A stretch of 64,000 nucleotides of DNA from Buxus sempervirens (lineage: Eukaryota > Streptophyta > Magnoliopsida > Buxales > Buxaceae): positions 13,815,402 through 13,879,401 of the forward strand of contig OX387183.1 in the NCBI GenBank assembly GCA_947561395.2, read 5' to 3'. Positions 11,765-22,369 of the stretch are shown here, piece by piece. The notes below the pieces were generated by a model. The model was not told where the DNA came from and made no database searches. It saw only the letters and a list, made by a program, of their open reading frames with translations. How positions within the stretch are numbered: position 1 is the stretch's first letter; every line of letters begins with the position of its first letter. Position numbers and translations under genes: made by a program.

Positions 11765-12838
11765 TTACTTCCCCTTATTTCTTCCCTCCGTTCCTTCTTG
11801 CCCCATTTTTTGCTTCTGGGCAGAAGGATCAGAAGTGGGCTCCTGCTGGCGAGCCGCGGCAGAATGGTCGTAGATTCGCCCGGATCTGATTCCATCTTCA
11901 ATTTGGTCTGCGACTTGTACTAGGGCAGCAAAACTGGTGGTAATCTGACCCACCAAGTGATTGTAAAATGGCTGCCCCAGTGTGCCAATAAAAGTGGTTA
12001 CCATCTCTGGCTCCATCATGGGGGGCCTGACCTGAGAGGCGGCCTCTCTCCACCTTTTGGCATACTGCCTGACTGTCTCATCTCTTCCCTTGCTCATCTT
12101 CATCATATCGTACCTATCTGGCACGATGTCAGCATTGAAGCGATACTGAGCTAGGAAAGCATCAGCCAGATCCTTCCACCTTCTGATTCTGCCATGATCC
12201 ACCATTGCGAACCACCTTAAGGCTGCCCCTGTCAGGCTTCTCTGGAATAGCTGGATCAGGATGCCATCCTCCCGGCCAAATCGGCACAATGCCCCACAGT
12301 AGAGCTTCAGGTGGCTCATTGGGCACCCAGTGCCATCATACTTCTCGAAGTCTGGGCATTTAAATTTGGCCGGTAGGCATGCGTCGGGGTACATGCAAAG
12401 ATCCTTGAAGTTGGTACCACCCAACGTGTTGATCCCTATTACTTCTTTCAATTCTTCTTGGATGGACTCCAGCTTGTCCAAAAATTTTCTCTCCACTTCT
12501 ATCCTCAGTCTCTCCTTTTCCTTCTCCTTCTCCCTCTCATATTCAGATTCCTCCTCCCAGATCAAGATAGGCTCGGGGTTTGGCTGATAGAGTTCAGGTT
12601 GAGGTGGGATAGGTTGGACTGGTGGTGGAAGATCAGTCTGGGGTGGAGCCTGTGGTGGTGCATTGTGGGATGATGAAGCCTGATGAACCTGAGCCTGCGC
12701 CTGTTGCGCCTGCATCTGAGCCTGAGCGGCTTGGTTGGCCAGCAAATTCTCCAGTAGTTTTGTCATCCCTGCCACTTGCTCTTGCAGTTGAGCAAAGGCT
12801 TCAGCAGACACAGTAGATTGTTCTTCAATAGGGTTCAT
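11765..12838 (-). CDS. gag: Element 1 Gag (capsid region)
   Basis: 357 codons. The ATG at 12838 is the first of the conserved block MN..E, matching element 2's ATG at 20204. Residues 1-60 hold a heptad-like QLQEQVAGMTKLLENLLANQ and a Gln/Ala-rich stretch, then a Pro-rich part, then a charged E/K/R run at about 98-135. A capsid-type domain of the retrotransposon Gag family follows (LKLYCGALCRFG, LTGAALRWF, WKDLADAFLAQYRF, YAKRWREAASQVRPPM, FIGTLGQPFYNHLV). It would assemble into particles that hold the RNA. It ends early at GRNKGK because of a frameshift before EVN-VQ, which element 2 keeps in frame. Upstream codons similar to element 2's (I-A-P...R-S) remain open, so translation could start further 5'. 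Confidence 0.9.
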   Translation of the reverse strand: MNPIEEQSTVSAEAFAQLQEQVAGMTKLLENLLANQAAQAQMQAQQAQAQVHQASSSHNAPPQAPPQTDLPPPVQPIPPQPELYQPNPEPILIWEEESEYEREKEKEKERLRIEVERKFLDKLESIQEELKEVIGINTLGGTNFKDLCMYPDACLPAKFKCPDFEKYDGTGCPMSHLKLYCGALCRFGREDGILIQLFQRSLTGAALRWFAMVDHGRIRRWKDLADAFLAQYRFNADIVPDRYDMMKMSKGRDETVRQYAKRWREAASQVRPPMMEPEMVTTFIGTLGQPFYNHLVGQITTSFAALVQVADQIEDGIRSGRIYDHSAAARQQEPTSDPSAQKQKMGQEGTEGRNKGK

Positions 12839-13084
12839 GGTGGCAGATTTTAGTCTCTGAGAACGTTGGGGAGCAATGGTTGCAGTAGGAACCGAAAACC
12901 TTGAAAAAAAAGAAAAAAAAGTAATATCAGTATTTCAATAAATCATGTTTGCACACCTATGAATGCATGCATGCAGGCTTGGTGAACATTAGTTTGGGAT
13001 TTTCCTTGTATTCATATATATATATATTTTTCTTCTTCTTTTTTTTTGTTTGGGTTTATGGTTAAAAAAACCTTATCACAATGA

Positions 13085-13520
13085 GGTGATTGATACGAAA
13101 AAGATCAAACCACAGAAATTCTGTTGGAGTATTCTTGGGCCTCCAACATGTCCCACAAAAGATGATGTGGCTATAGTAAAAGCCTATAGTCAAATCAAGC
13201 ATTGGAATTACACAAGCTTCCAAGGGCTTATGATTTGGTTGGTACGAAAAAGACCTACCAATGTTGGAATATTATAGGGCTTCCAACGTCCCACAAAATG
13301 AGATGCCTAAGGTAAAAGTCCTTAAACAAATGATAACTTGGAATTACGCAAGCTTCCAAAGGCTTATGCTTTGGTTGGTACGAAAAGGACTAACTAATAT
13401 TGGAAAATTCTAGGGCTTCCAACATATCCCACAAAAGATGAGATGTCCAAAGTAAAAATCCTTAGACAAACTCGAGACTTGGAATTACGCAAGCTTCCAA
13501 GGGCTTATGCTTTGGAATTA
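13085..13520. repeat. Three degenerate direct repeats of about 136-147 bp in element 1 leader
   Basis: The anchor GGTACGAAAA occurs at 13241 and 13377 (136 apart), with a related TGATACGAAAAAG at 13091. Each unit continues with TTGG-A-ATTCT-GGGCTTCCAAC, a CCCACAAAA block and GGAATTACGCAAGCTTCCAA. Confidence 0.8.
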
Positions 13521-13559
13521 AGGCTTCCACAACCTCCTGAAATTACGCAGGCTTTCAGG

Positions 13560-14050
13560 TGCCTATGATTTTCTAAATTCAGGCTTTAGAAGGCCTATGA
13601 AGATTTTGAAAAAGATCTGGAATTTCAGGCTTCCAGGGGTCCTATGAGTTTCTAAATTCAGGCTTTAGAAGGCCTATGAAGATTTTGAAAAATTCTGGAA
13701 TTTCAGGCTTCCAGGAGTCTTATGAGTTTCTAAATTCAGGCTTTAGAAGGCCTATGAAGATTTTGAAAAATTCTGGAATTTCAGGCTTCCAGGAGTCCTA
13801 TGAGTTTCTAAATTCAGGCTTTAGAAGGCCTATGAAGATTTTGAAAAATTCTGGAATTTCAGGCTTCCAGGAGTCCTATGAGTTTTTAAATTCAGGCTTG
13901 AGAAGGCCTATGAAGATTTTGAAAAATTCTGGAATTTCAGGCTTCCAGGAGTCTTATGAGTTTCTAAATTCAGGCTTTAGAAGGCCTATGAAGATTTTGA
14001 AGAATTCTGGAATTTCAGGCTTCCAGGAGTCCTATGAGTTGATTTTCTGA
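13560..14050. repeat. 78-bp tandem repeat, about six copies, in element 1 leader
   Basis: Each unit reads ATGAAGATTTTGAAAAATTC, then TGGAATTTCAGGCTTCCAGG, a TATGAGTTTCTAAATTCAGG block and CTTTAGAAGGCCT. The 78-bp period is a multiple of three, so one frame stays open for 124 codons (13676-14050) as a 26-residue repeat. Copies differ by only a few bases, so the array is recent. I read it as DNA repeat, not as a gene. Confidence 0.9.
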
Positions 14051-14788
14051 AATTCCAAGGCTTTCAGATGCCGAAAATATTTTTGATTTCCCGCCTTAGG
14101 TGATTTGAGTTAAAAAGAGACTCAATTTGCCTTGAAAGTGGTGATTTAAATGAAATTTTCTTTCATTGGATTTTTAAATGATTATTTTCTTGGAGTTCAA
14201 AGGTTTCCAAGTGACCCACAAATTGCTCTTTGGAAGAAATCTTAAAAGTTTGGACACTTTATGATTAAAGATTTCTTAAAGACTGGAATTTGCCCCATTT
14301 TAAAAGAGTTGAGCTTTCTTTCACAAATTGTATTACACCTTAAGCTTAGCATGTTTTGGAAACTTATTATGATCTCCAAGTTCAATTCTTGAGACTGAAG
14401 TCTGATTAGGTTGGTTATTTGAACCAATTCTCTTTTAATCATTTACTTCACTTAAGATGGGTTAAGCGGTCAAATTGGACAAAAAGAGCCCAATGTGGGC
14501 TTAACCCTCAAATTGAGGTGCTTGACCTGTTTTTTGGTTTGAGCCAACTTTTATTTTATCCTTTTCACCTTTGAGTTGAGTTAATTTGTTCAATTTAGGT
14601 GAATATGTTCAAAATGACCTTAATCTCTTGATTTGGGTGCATTTGGAATGGTTCATATGCCATTTATCCTATTTAGCACACCTGCCCACTTGCTTATTGT
14701 AGACACCCCAAATTGCACAAACAATCATAAAAAAATCATTATCTCCTGGAAAGCCAGCACAAAATTTGAAGAAAATAAACTTTTACCT

Positions 14789-14930
14789 GTATCCGGATAC
14801 TCAATCCGGATACAAGTACCCTTTCCCGTATCCGGATACTCATACCGGATACATGTGAGCCTTAGTCTATCCGGTACCATGTACCGGATACCTTAAGGCC
14901 CTTTGTTATCCGGTCTGACATACCGGATAC
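14789..14930. repeat. Array of four palindromic ATCCGG modules in U3 of element 2
   Basis: Modules lie at 14789-14813, 14828-14852, 14868-14890 and 14905-14930, at 37-40-bp steps. Each has arms of TATCCGG type and CCGGATA type with a 5-9-base centre that varies. The same set is at 33555-33696 in the 3' LTR. See findings. Confidence 0.92.
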
Positions 14931-15086
14931 CTTAAGTTTGCTCAAAATTAGGGTTTTCCGAGAGCTTTTCACTTTTACCATCATGTCCCTCATTAAATGA
15001 GGGGAAATCGCGGAAATAACCTTAGGGTTTAGGTTGGAGGTGTTCTAGACATTAAGTTGTGTCTACCAATGACCTTAGCCCTTGCC

Positions 15087-15094
15087 TATAAATA
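15087..15094 (+). promoter_or_regulatory. TATA box of element 2 5' LTR
   Basis: TATAAATA within GCCTATAAATAGGAGCC, a typical plant core promoter. RNA should start about 30 bases on, near 15120. The same box is at 33853-33860 in the 3' LTR, and matching boxes occur in other family A LTRs. Confidence 0.85.
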
Positions 15095-16975
15095 GGAGCC
15101 TCCTCCTTGAGCAAATGGCACACAACTCTTGTTTTGAATTCTCGCAAAGAAGAACTCCAAGAGAAGAAGGAAACCGCTGTGGAATCGCCTCCAGAACTCA
15201 GGTAAGCCTCAACTTTTCTTTTTATTTTCTGTCTTTACATTCCTAGATCTAGATCTCTTCTTCTACCTTTCTGTAGTGTAAAGCCTTGTTTGTATGTGTG
15301 GAAATCCTTCCCCGGCTCAAAGTATCTCAAGACTCCCCTAGCCGTAAAACGTGAAGGCGGATCTAGGAGAAACGAGACTGGGGATTGACCCTAGTGCTAG
15401 AACCTATGTAGCATAAGGCCTTTTTGATTGATTGTAAACCGTTCCATATTCAAAGTACCCTTGATTATCTTAAAGAGAACAGAGGGAAACGATAATGGAA
15501 CGGAACCCTAGGCTATGCTAGAACCTATTTTGTTGAATCTATATGCATGTGTACGGATCTTGCTTGGTTTTTTTCACTTTTGCACACATATCACTATTTT
15601 GGCGGGATAGGCTCATATTTGGGGTTTATTGCATTTATTGTGATAAATCTCAAATAAATGGCCTCAATTAATTCTGGAATGCCTTTCGGATGATTTTAAA
15701 GTATTTGTGTTCATCTTGCACGAATTTCATTTTTATCAATTTTCGGACTTGGTTTTACTCAAAAAATGGCTTAGCTTGACAGCACCTGTACCCTTACTTC
15801 GGACGCCCGTAACTTCATCATCCGGATTAATTTTGGGGTGATTCCAGAACCATGGGAAAGGTGAGGCTGTATAGTTTATGTCCACCAAATTTCATGAATT
15901 TCTATCCAGCCGATTTTTGACACTTCTCTGTCGAAGTTAAGTGGACAGTTCAGGTCTAAGTACAGAACTTGTCACTTCGACGGACCGCCATGTGTTCGTT
16001 TTAAGTCCGATTCGAGTGATTTTTGTTTCTGAGTACTCCTTTTTGAGTCTATTTTCAAATCCAGTTGGTTTCATAATTTTTGGATTCCATTTGAATTATT
16101 GGTAGCCGATTTACTCAGAACTGCTCATTTGCATTTTTCTGGGTAAATCTGTGATCTTCGGGGCCTGTTCGGGAGACCACCCAAGGCATATCCGAAGGGA
16201 TTTTTGTATGAGGCTAGTTTCTGTTGAAAGATGGTCATACAGACTTCAATCACACCAAATTTCACGGATTTCTATGTAGTGGATTTTTCTAGACAATTTT
16301 CCAAAGTTGCCCACTTATCACTTTTAAAAATCCCCAGCAGCAACTTCAAAGGAGCATAACTCCTAGATTTTTCATCGGAATGAAGTGAAATTTTGCATGA
16401 GACTCTTGTTTACCCTAATCTTTCAAATGGATTTGGTTTGGGTCAATTTAGAATCGGATTTGAATGATTTCAAGGCAAATGGTATACTTTTTACCAAATT
16501 TTCCGAATTTGATTTAACTTGGTTTTGAGCAATTTGTGCTTTGATTTCCATCTTTTGAGATATTCCAGAAATGATATTGACATAAGAGAGGATCTAAAAT
16601 CCATTTAGATCTTCATGTGAAAATATCATACATTAATCCCTTTTCAAGGTTTTCTATGATTTTTAGCAAGCTTTCTTACTTTATTTTTTGCATGAACATA
16701 CACTTGGCAACCACTTCGTGTGGATGAATGGGGGTGCCTAACACCTTCCCCCGTTCATAATCTAATCCCCTTACCCATCTCTGGATTTGATTTTCAAGTA
16801 GGATTATTTTTATCCTAGAATTTGTCTTTTGGCTATTTTTGCCTACTTTTGAACTCTTTGGTGTCCATTCTCACCCCAAAATCATGAATGGTGGCGACTC
16901 TCCCAATTTTTGCGTTGAGCCCGTGTGTTGACGGAGGGACGATCACTCCGGTGATTTTTTCCCATGTCTCACAAC

Positions 16976-16993
16976 TGGCGACTCTGCTGGGGA
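16976..16993 (+). other. Primer-binding site of element 2
   Basis: TGGCGACTCTGCTGGGGA, two bases after the LTR end. It starts with TGG, complement of a tRNA CCA end, and is nearly the same as those of elements 1 and 3. It would anneal a host tRNA (tRNA-Arg is usual for this lineage) to start minus-strand cDNA. Confidence 0.88.
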
Positions 16994-18338
16994 TTATGGA
17001 TTTAAGCCTATTTGTGTATATTCATGCTTTTTCATCACTTTTGAATGCTTGCTATTTTTTTCTTTATTGGTGTATATTGGTGTATTCTAAATCTGATGGG
17101 GATACTTTTAAATTTTACATTGATGAAGGCATGTGTGTATGCTTGGATATGCTAAGGATCATGTTTAGGGCCTTACTTTGTTGTGCATGCCTACTTGTTG
17201 TCGTTTACCTTGGATTAGGAGGTTCTTAGTGCCATGATTTGAGCATGAAAACATTGAGCAAAAATCTGTAAATACAGTAGCCATTAGGATGGTTTTCAAG
17301 CATGTTTTCCCTCATTAAAACACTTTTGTATCATGTCAAGTAGTTGATAAATTTTTAGGCATTAATTTGGGGTATAAGGGAAGCACTTTTGAGCATGAAA
17401 ATTCTGGAAATTTCAATGTATATTTGGGGGTTTTCAAGCATGTTTTACCATCAAAACCTTTCTTGTATCATGTCAAGTAGTGCTAAAATTTTAAGCTCCA
17501 ATTTGGGTAGAAATGGTACACTTTGAGCATGAAAAAGAGCATGAAATCTGGAATTTTAGGAATGCTCTTGGGTTTCAAGCATGCTTCCATGGTTTAATTG
17601 TTGTTTGAACAAATAACATGTTTTGTATACCACTTTTTGGGCATGTAATATTTTTGTGCATATTTGGTGCTTGCTTGCTTGTATTTAGCTTCATTATTTT
17701 GTCATATATGCCTTGGCTTGAAATTGAATGCATGGCTACGAAAAAGAGTGGCAAGGGGCTGGGACGTTATGAATGTTACCACAATTTTAAAGTTGCACTT
17801 GAGCACTTGAAACAATTTGCACAGCCTACCCTTTACCTATTAGGAAGTTGAACCATGAATGTGTGTAGCTTGGCGCACCGAGGTCGTGACTTCGGAAAGC
17901 GAAAGTGAAAACATTTACCTTAGAATTTGGGTCAATGATGTGATGACAATGGGATCTGTGATTCGATTCCGGGCATCACTAGACTTGAGTTCTAAGTTGC
18001 CAATTAAGCCAAAACCCAAAAACCATACGCTTGAAGGTGGAGAAACACGTTTTCGGCTAAAAGCACACAATTGCGTTTGGGGAATTGGGTGTAAATGTGG
18101 GAAGGCCGTTTGCATGTTTTACAGGCCAAGGTATAATGTGAATACCATATTAAATGAAGGTAATGCAAGGTGGCAAGGTAAAACCATGTTCTTTTCATGA
18201 ATTTGGGGATTTTGCAAATATAATGTCCAAGCCCAATTTGGGGCAAGTTTTGAAGGTCAAATTAAAGTGAACATCAATTGGGAATGGAAAAAATCAAATC
18301 TGGTGAAAAAAATGAGTCAAAAAGGGCCATTTCGGCAA

Positions 18339-18479
18339 TAACCGGCAACTCAGGCCGGTTAATAACAGCTCTAATCATATCCGGTACATATTTCCGGATA
18401 CAAAGACATATGCGGATATCCGGTTAGGTTAACCGGATACAATAAGGCATATTCTTATCCGGTATATTATACCGGATAC
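18339..18479. repeat. Four palindromic ATCCGG modules in element 2 leader
   Basis: Modules at 18339-18361 (arms TAACCGG/CCGGTTA), 18378-18400, 18416-18440 and 18455-18479 (arms TATCCGG/CCGGATA). Spacing is 38-39 bp, as in the LTR of the same element. The first has the CAACTCAGG centre found in element 3's LTR at 2152. Confidence 0.9.
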
Positions 18480-18796
18480 ATTCAAAAATGCACAAATTGG
18501 CTTTTCAGCCCAAATTTTCAAAATAAAATGCCTAAAACGCTGTGGATAATCCTTAGGCACCCCAAAAAGGACATAAGAAATGTTCCCAAAAATACAAAAA
18601 AAAAAAACAAAAAAAGAATAAAATAAAATATTCTTTCAGGATTTAACCTAAGTTTGAAAATTAAAGAGGAAACCAAGGTGTCATATTTTTTGACACCAAC
18701 TCAACTCAAACATATGTCAATCCAGCTTTAGAACTTGAAAATCTTCTAAAATGCATCAGATTTCAAAAAAACAAAAAACAAAAAAAAAATATAAAA

Positions 18797-19985
18797 ACCT
18801 TGGTTGGTTATTTTTATCAATCAAATCAAAAAAAGTGGGACACTTGGAAGCCCTAGAATATTCCATGAAAACCTTGGTTGGTTATTTTTATTAATCAAAT
18901 CAAAAAAAAAAAAATAAAAACCTTGGTTGGTTATTTTTATCAATCAAATCCAAATAAAAAAAATGATGAAAACCTTGGTTGGTTATTTTTATCAATCAAA
19001 TCAAAGTGGGACACTTGGAAGCCCTAGAATATTCCATGAAAACCTTGGTTGGTTATTTTTATCAATCAAATCCAAATCAAAAAAAAAAAAATGAAAACCT
19101 TGGTTGGTTATTTTTATCAATCAAATCAAAAAAAGTGGGACACTTGGAAGCCCTAGAATATTCCATGAAAACCTTGGTTGGTTATTTTTATCAATCAAAT
19201 CAAAAAAAAAAAATGAAAACCTTTGGTTGGTTATTTTTATCAATCAAATCAAAACATTTGTGGGATACTTAGAAGCCCTAGAATATTCCAAGACACCTTT
19301 GGTTGGTTATTTTTATCAATCAAATCAAAACATTTGTGGGATACTTGGATAGAATATTCCAAGACACCTTTGGTTGGTTATTTTTATCAATCAAATCAAA
19401 ACATTTGTGGGATACTTGGAAGCCCTAGAATATTCCAAGACACCTTTGGTTGGTTATTTTTATCAATCAAATCAAAACATTTGTGGGATACTTGGATAGA
19501 ATATTCCAAGACACCTTTGGTTGGTTATTTTTATCAATCAAATCAAAACATTTGTGGGACACGTGGAAGCCCTAGAATATTCCATGAAAACCTTGGTTGG
19601 TTATTTTTATCAATCAAATCAAAAAAAAAATTGGGACCCTTGGAAGCCCTAGAATATTCCATGAAAACCTTGGTTGGTTATTTTTATCAATCAAATCAAA
19701 AAAAAAAAAAAATTGGGACCCTTGGAAGCCCTAGAATATTCCATGAAAACCTTTGGTTGGTTATTTTTATCAATCAAATCAAAAAAAATTGGGACCCTTG
19801 GAAGCCCTAGAATATTCCATGAAAACCTTGGTTGGTTATTTTTATCAATCAAATCAAAAAAAAAAATTTTTGGGATCCTTGGAAGCCCTAGAATATTCCA
19901 TGAAGACCTTGGGTGGTTATTTTTATCAATCAAATCAAAAAAAAAAAATTTATGGGACCCTTGGAAGCCCTAGAATATTCCAACA
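18797..19985 (+). repeat. Tandem array of about 17 units, 50-85 bp, in element 2 leader
   Basis: Each unit has a constant core (TTGGTTGGTTATTTTTATCA plus ATCAAATCAAA), an A-run of variable length, and in most units an optional module containing CTTGGAAGCCCTAGAATATT. Units with and without the optional module alternate irregularly, and A-runs vary from about 4 to 14. Some copies carry CATTTGTGGGATACTTGG in place of the A-run. Open frames across it are simply repeat translation. Confidence 0.92.
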
Positions 19986-20203
19986 CAAAATCAAAACAAC
20001 AAAAAAAAAAAAAACAAAAAAACACAAAAAAAACAAAAAAATCTGGATTGGTGTTCACCTAACCTACTGGTTTACATATATAGGGGTGTGACTCAAGTTA
20101 AATGGAAGCTAACATGTTCTATTCATTTTTTCTTCAGGTACATTTAACCCAGGTGCACTTATTTGCAGTCATTGCTCCCGTGACCAGATCCAAAGCAAGA
20201 GCC

Positions 20204-22338
20204 ATGAATACTGAAGAGAACCAAGCCCAAGCTACCGTCCCTGCTCAGGACTTTACTCAACTGCAGGAGCAAGTGGCCGGTCTGGCCAAAATGCTGGGGG
20301 ACCTACTGGCGGCTCAGGCCCAACAGGCCCAAGCCCAAAATCAGGCGTCGACTTCTCATCCGGCACCGCCACCTCAGGCCTATATTCCGCCTCCGGCTCA
20401 GCCCATGCCTGAGCCCATTTCTGAACCAGTCCCTGAACCCATTCTGATCAGGGAAAATACAGCGGAGTCTGAGAAAGAGCTGGAAAAATAAAAGGCCCGA
20501 GATGAGATGGAAAAGAAAATGCTGCTCAGGATAGAAAGGATCCAGGCGGAGTTGAAGGAAGTGAAGGGGGGAAGCAGCCATGCAGGCACCACCTTCGAGG
20601 ACCTGTGCATGTACCCGGACGTCTGTCTACCGGCTAAGTTCAGGTGCCCAGACTTCGATAAATTTGATGGCACGGGCTGCCCATTGAGCCATCTCAAATT
20701 ATACTGCGGGGCCCTGTGCCAGTTTGGCCGGGATGATGGCATACTGATCCAACTCTTTCAAAGGAGTCTAACCGGGTCAGCCCTTCGGTGGTTCGCTACA
20801 GTGGACCATGGAAGGACCTAGCCGACGCTTTCCTGGACCAATATAAGTTCAACTCTGAGATCGTGCCGGACCGGTACGACATGATGAGGATGACCAAGGG
20901 GAAGGATGAACCGGTACGGCAGTACGCCAAGAGATGGAGAGAGGCCGCCTCCCAAGTCAGGCCACCTATGCAAGAACCGGAGATGATCTCCACATTTATG
21001 GGCACATTGGGGCAGCCCTTTTACAACCATCTGGTGGGTCAGATCACCACCAACTTTGCAGCCCTGGTACAAGTGGCGGACCGGATTGAGGAAGGGGTCA
21101 AGTCAGGAAGGCTGATAGACTACTCTACTCTGACTGGGCAGTCTGATTCCTCGGCCTCCATGGCCCAAAAGAAAGGGGCCGGATTTAAAAAGACAGGGGC
21201 CCGAAAGGAAGGGGAGGTGAACCTGGTCCAGGCTCCTCCAGCCAAGAAGCCACTGCACGTCAACATCTCGGCACCCCAACAGGCCCAGCAGGCCCAGCAG
21301 TCGTACCAGACCCCGCTGAATGTCAACTTCTCTCCTTCCGTGCCAGCTAACACAAGGAGGACTTTTTCTAAGGAGGAGCGGGATGCCTGGTTCGCAGCAA
21401 GAAAGAACCGGGTTTTCACCCCTCTACCCATATCGCTGTCCCAACTACTGCCAACCCTGCTGAAAGGGGAATACTTGACTCTAAAGGAGCCTAACCCAAA
21501 TGCCCCGAAGGGGAGAAATTTTGACACATCGGTCACCTGTGATTACCACATGGGTGCACCGGGGCATTCTACAGATACCTGCTGGGTATTAAAGCATGCG
21601 GTCCAGGACCTGTTGGACCAGAAGGCTTTGGTCTTTAACACTGCTGCACCCACCCCGTCAGGAAATGATATTGGGCAGAACCCTCTGCCGTACCACAATG
21701 GGGCAGGCCCATCCAACTCCATCACTGCCATATCCACCACCAGAAGGGCCTTCGACCCATCACAGCTCATAGCTCCCGTGGGGACCACGGTCCAGGTCCG
21801 ATTCTTCCAAGAAGAGGAAGAGGAGGAGATCAACATGGTCTCCCAAAAAAATAATAATCTTGCTACTGAGGACATAAGTTCCTCTCTAAATCGGGTCTCT
21901 TCACTCATGGCCCAGATGAATACTGCAAGACCCCCATTGGTCTTCAATTGCAGTCCACCCACTTGTTCCCCATCCAAGCCGTCTAAGGCTCCACTGGTCA
22001 TCAATCTTGACCCCACCACTGCTTCCATCACTTCTTCTGTCCCCACCAAATCCAAACTTCAACCCCTGGTTGTAAATGTGCAGCCAGCCCAAACTATCCC
22101 TAAACCGGCCCATACATCCCGGTCCAAACTCCAGCCACTAGTGGTTGACATCCCTAAATTAGCCTATTCAGAGGCCGCTGTACCATGGAATTACAGCGAG
22201 GGAATCACGGCTACGGTTCCAGTGGTCAAGGACCGGAACCAGGAGGAGGTGAACCTCATGACGAGGTCGGGGAGATGTGCAGAGGGTGAAGAAAAAGAGA
22301 AAGAGACAGAAGTAGAAAAAGAAAAAAAAAGAAAATGA
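20204..22338 (+). pseudogene. gag: Element 2 Gag with zinc-knuckle region, broken
   Basis: Starts at the ATG at 20204 (M-N-T-E-E-N), matching element 1; the frame is open upstream to 20102 with I-A-P...R-S also conserved. The N-terminus has QLQEQVAGLAKMLGDLLAAQ and Gln/Pro-rich sequence. Breaks: TAA at 20489-20491 in the charged region, and a frame change at about 20812 (DHG|WKDL) where element 1 has a few more residues; the size fits a 16-bp loss between two TGG. The capsid region (LKLYCGALCQFG, YAKRWREAASQVRPPM, FMGTLGQPFYNHLV) and the C-x2-H-x5-H-x4-C knuckle (CDYHMGAPGH..DTC, near 21540) follow. The frame ends in a Lys/Glu run at 22338, where an A/G-rich stretch shifts it again relative to the protease frame. 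Confidence 0.92.
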
Positions 22339-22369
22339 AGAAAAAAGAAAACAGAAGGGAAAAAATAAA

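Larger units (their letters stand above)
12839..14697 (-). other. Leader of element 1, gag-proximal part
   Basis: Non-coding sequence between gag and the element 2 insertion point (target copy CTTAT at 14693-14697). It holds two repeat arrays, listed separately, and a few conserved bases just before gag. No gene is seen. It continues at 35745 on the other side of element 2. Confidence 0.75.
14698..16973 (+). mobile_element. 5' LTR of element 2 (family A)
   Basis: Starts TGTAGACACCCCAAATTGCA and ends CCCATGTCTCACA. U3 holds four palindromic modules (14789-14930) and a TATA box at 15087. A strong splice donor CAG|GTAAGC lies at 15201/15202, 107 bases after the TATA box, so the leader can be spliced. 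The end segment (GGTGGCGACTC...GGAGGGACGATC) is shared with the other family A LTRs. The partner LTR has the same length. Confidence 0.97.
16994..20203 (+). other. Leader (5' UTR) of element 2
   Basis: About 3.2 kb between primer-binding site and gag. No long reading frame is seen, and nothing like the extra ORF that some Ogre-type elements carry before gag. Contents: a block at 17816-17923 also kept in element 1's leader (36800-36905), four palindromic modules (18339-18479), a long tandem array (18797-19985), and three CAG sites just before gag at 20138, 20153 and 20168. The last, in TTATTTGCAG, is the best candidate acceptor for the LTR splice donor. Element 1 has A in place of this G. Confidence 0.8.

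Noticed and set aside
13676-14050. 124-codon frame as a repeat protein gene
   Set aside because: It is a translation of a 78-bp DNA tandem repeat in a retroelement leader, in the antisense direction to the element, with no homologue recognised.
14789-14930. Regularly spaced palindromes might suggest a CRISPR array
   Set aside because: The sequence is plant nuclear DNA, the repeats are imperfect palindromes inside an LTR, spacers are few and shared between LTRs, and no cas genes exist.
14941-15030. TTAGGGTTT-like words as telomere repeats
   Set aside because: They are isolated words, not a tandem run.
16888-17229. 113-codon frame at the LTR/leader border as an extra ORF before gag
   Set aside because: It starts inside the LTR, spans the primer-binding site, and has no counterpart in element 1.
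17859-18200. 113-codon leader frame
   Set aside because: Only its first part is conserved with element 1, as DNA and not as a shared frame, so I treat it as a non-coding conserved block.
18979-20091. Several open frames rich in GYFYQSNQ-like repeats
   Set aside because: They follow the tandem array in several frames at once and depend on the length of A-runs.
20102-20203. Upstream ATG at 20102 as the gag start
   Set aside because: The stretch holds three CAG acceptor-like sites and is not conserved in element 1 before I-A-P; the ATG at 20204 is shared by both elements.
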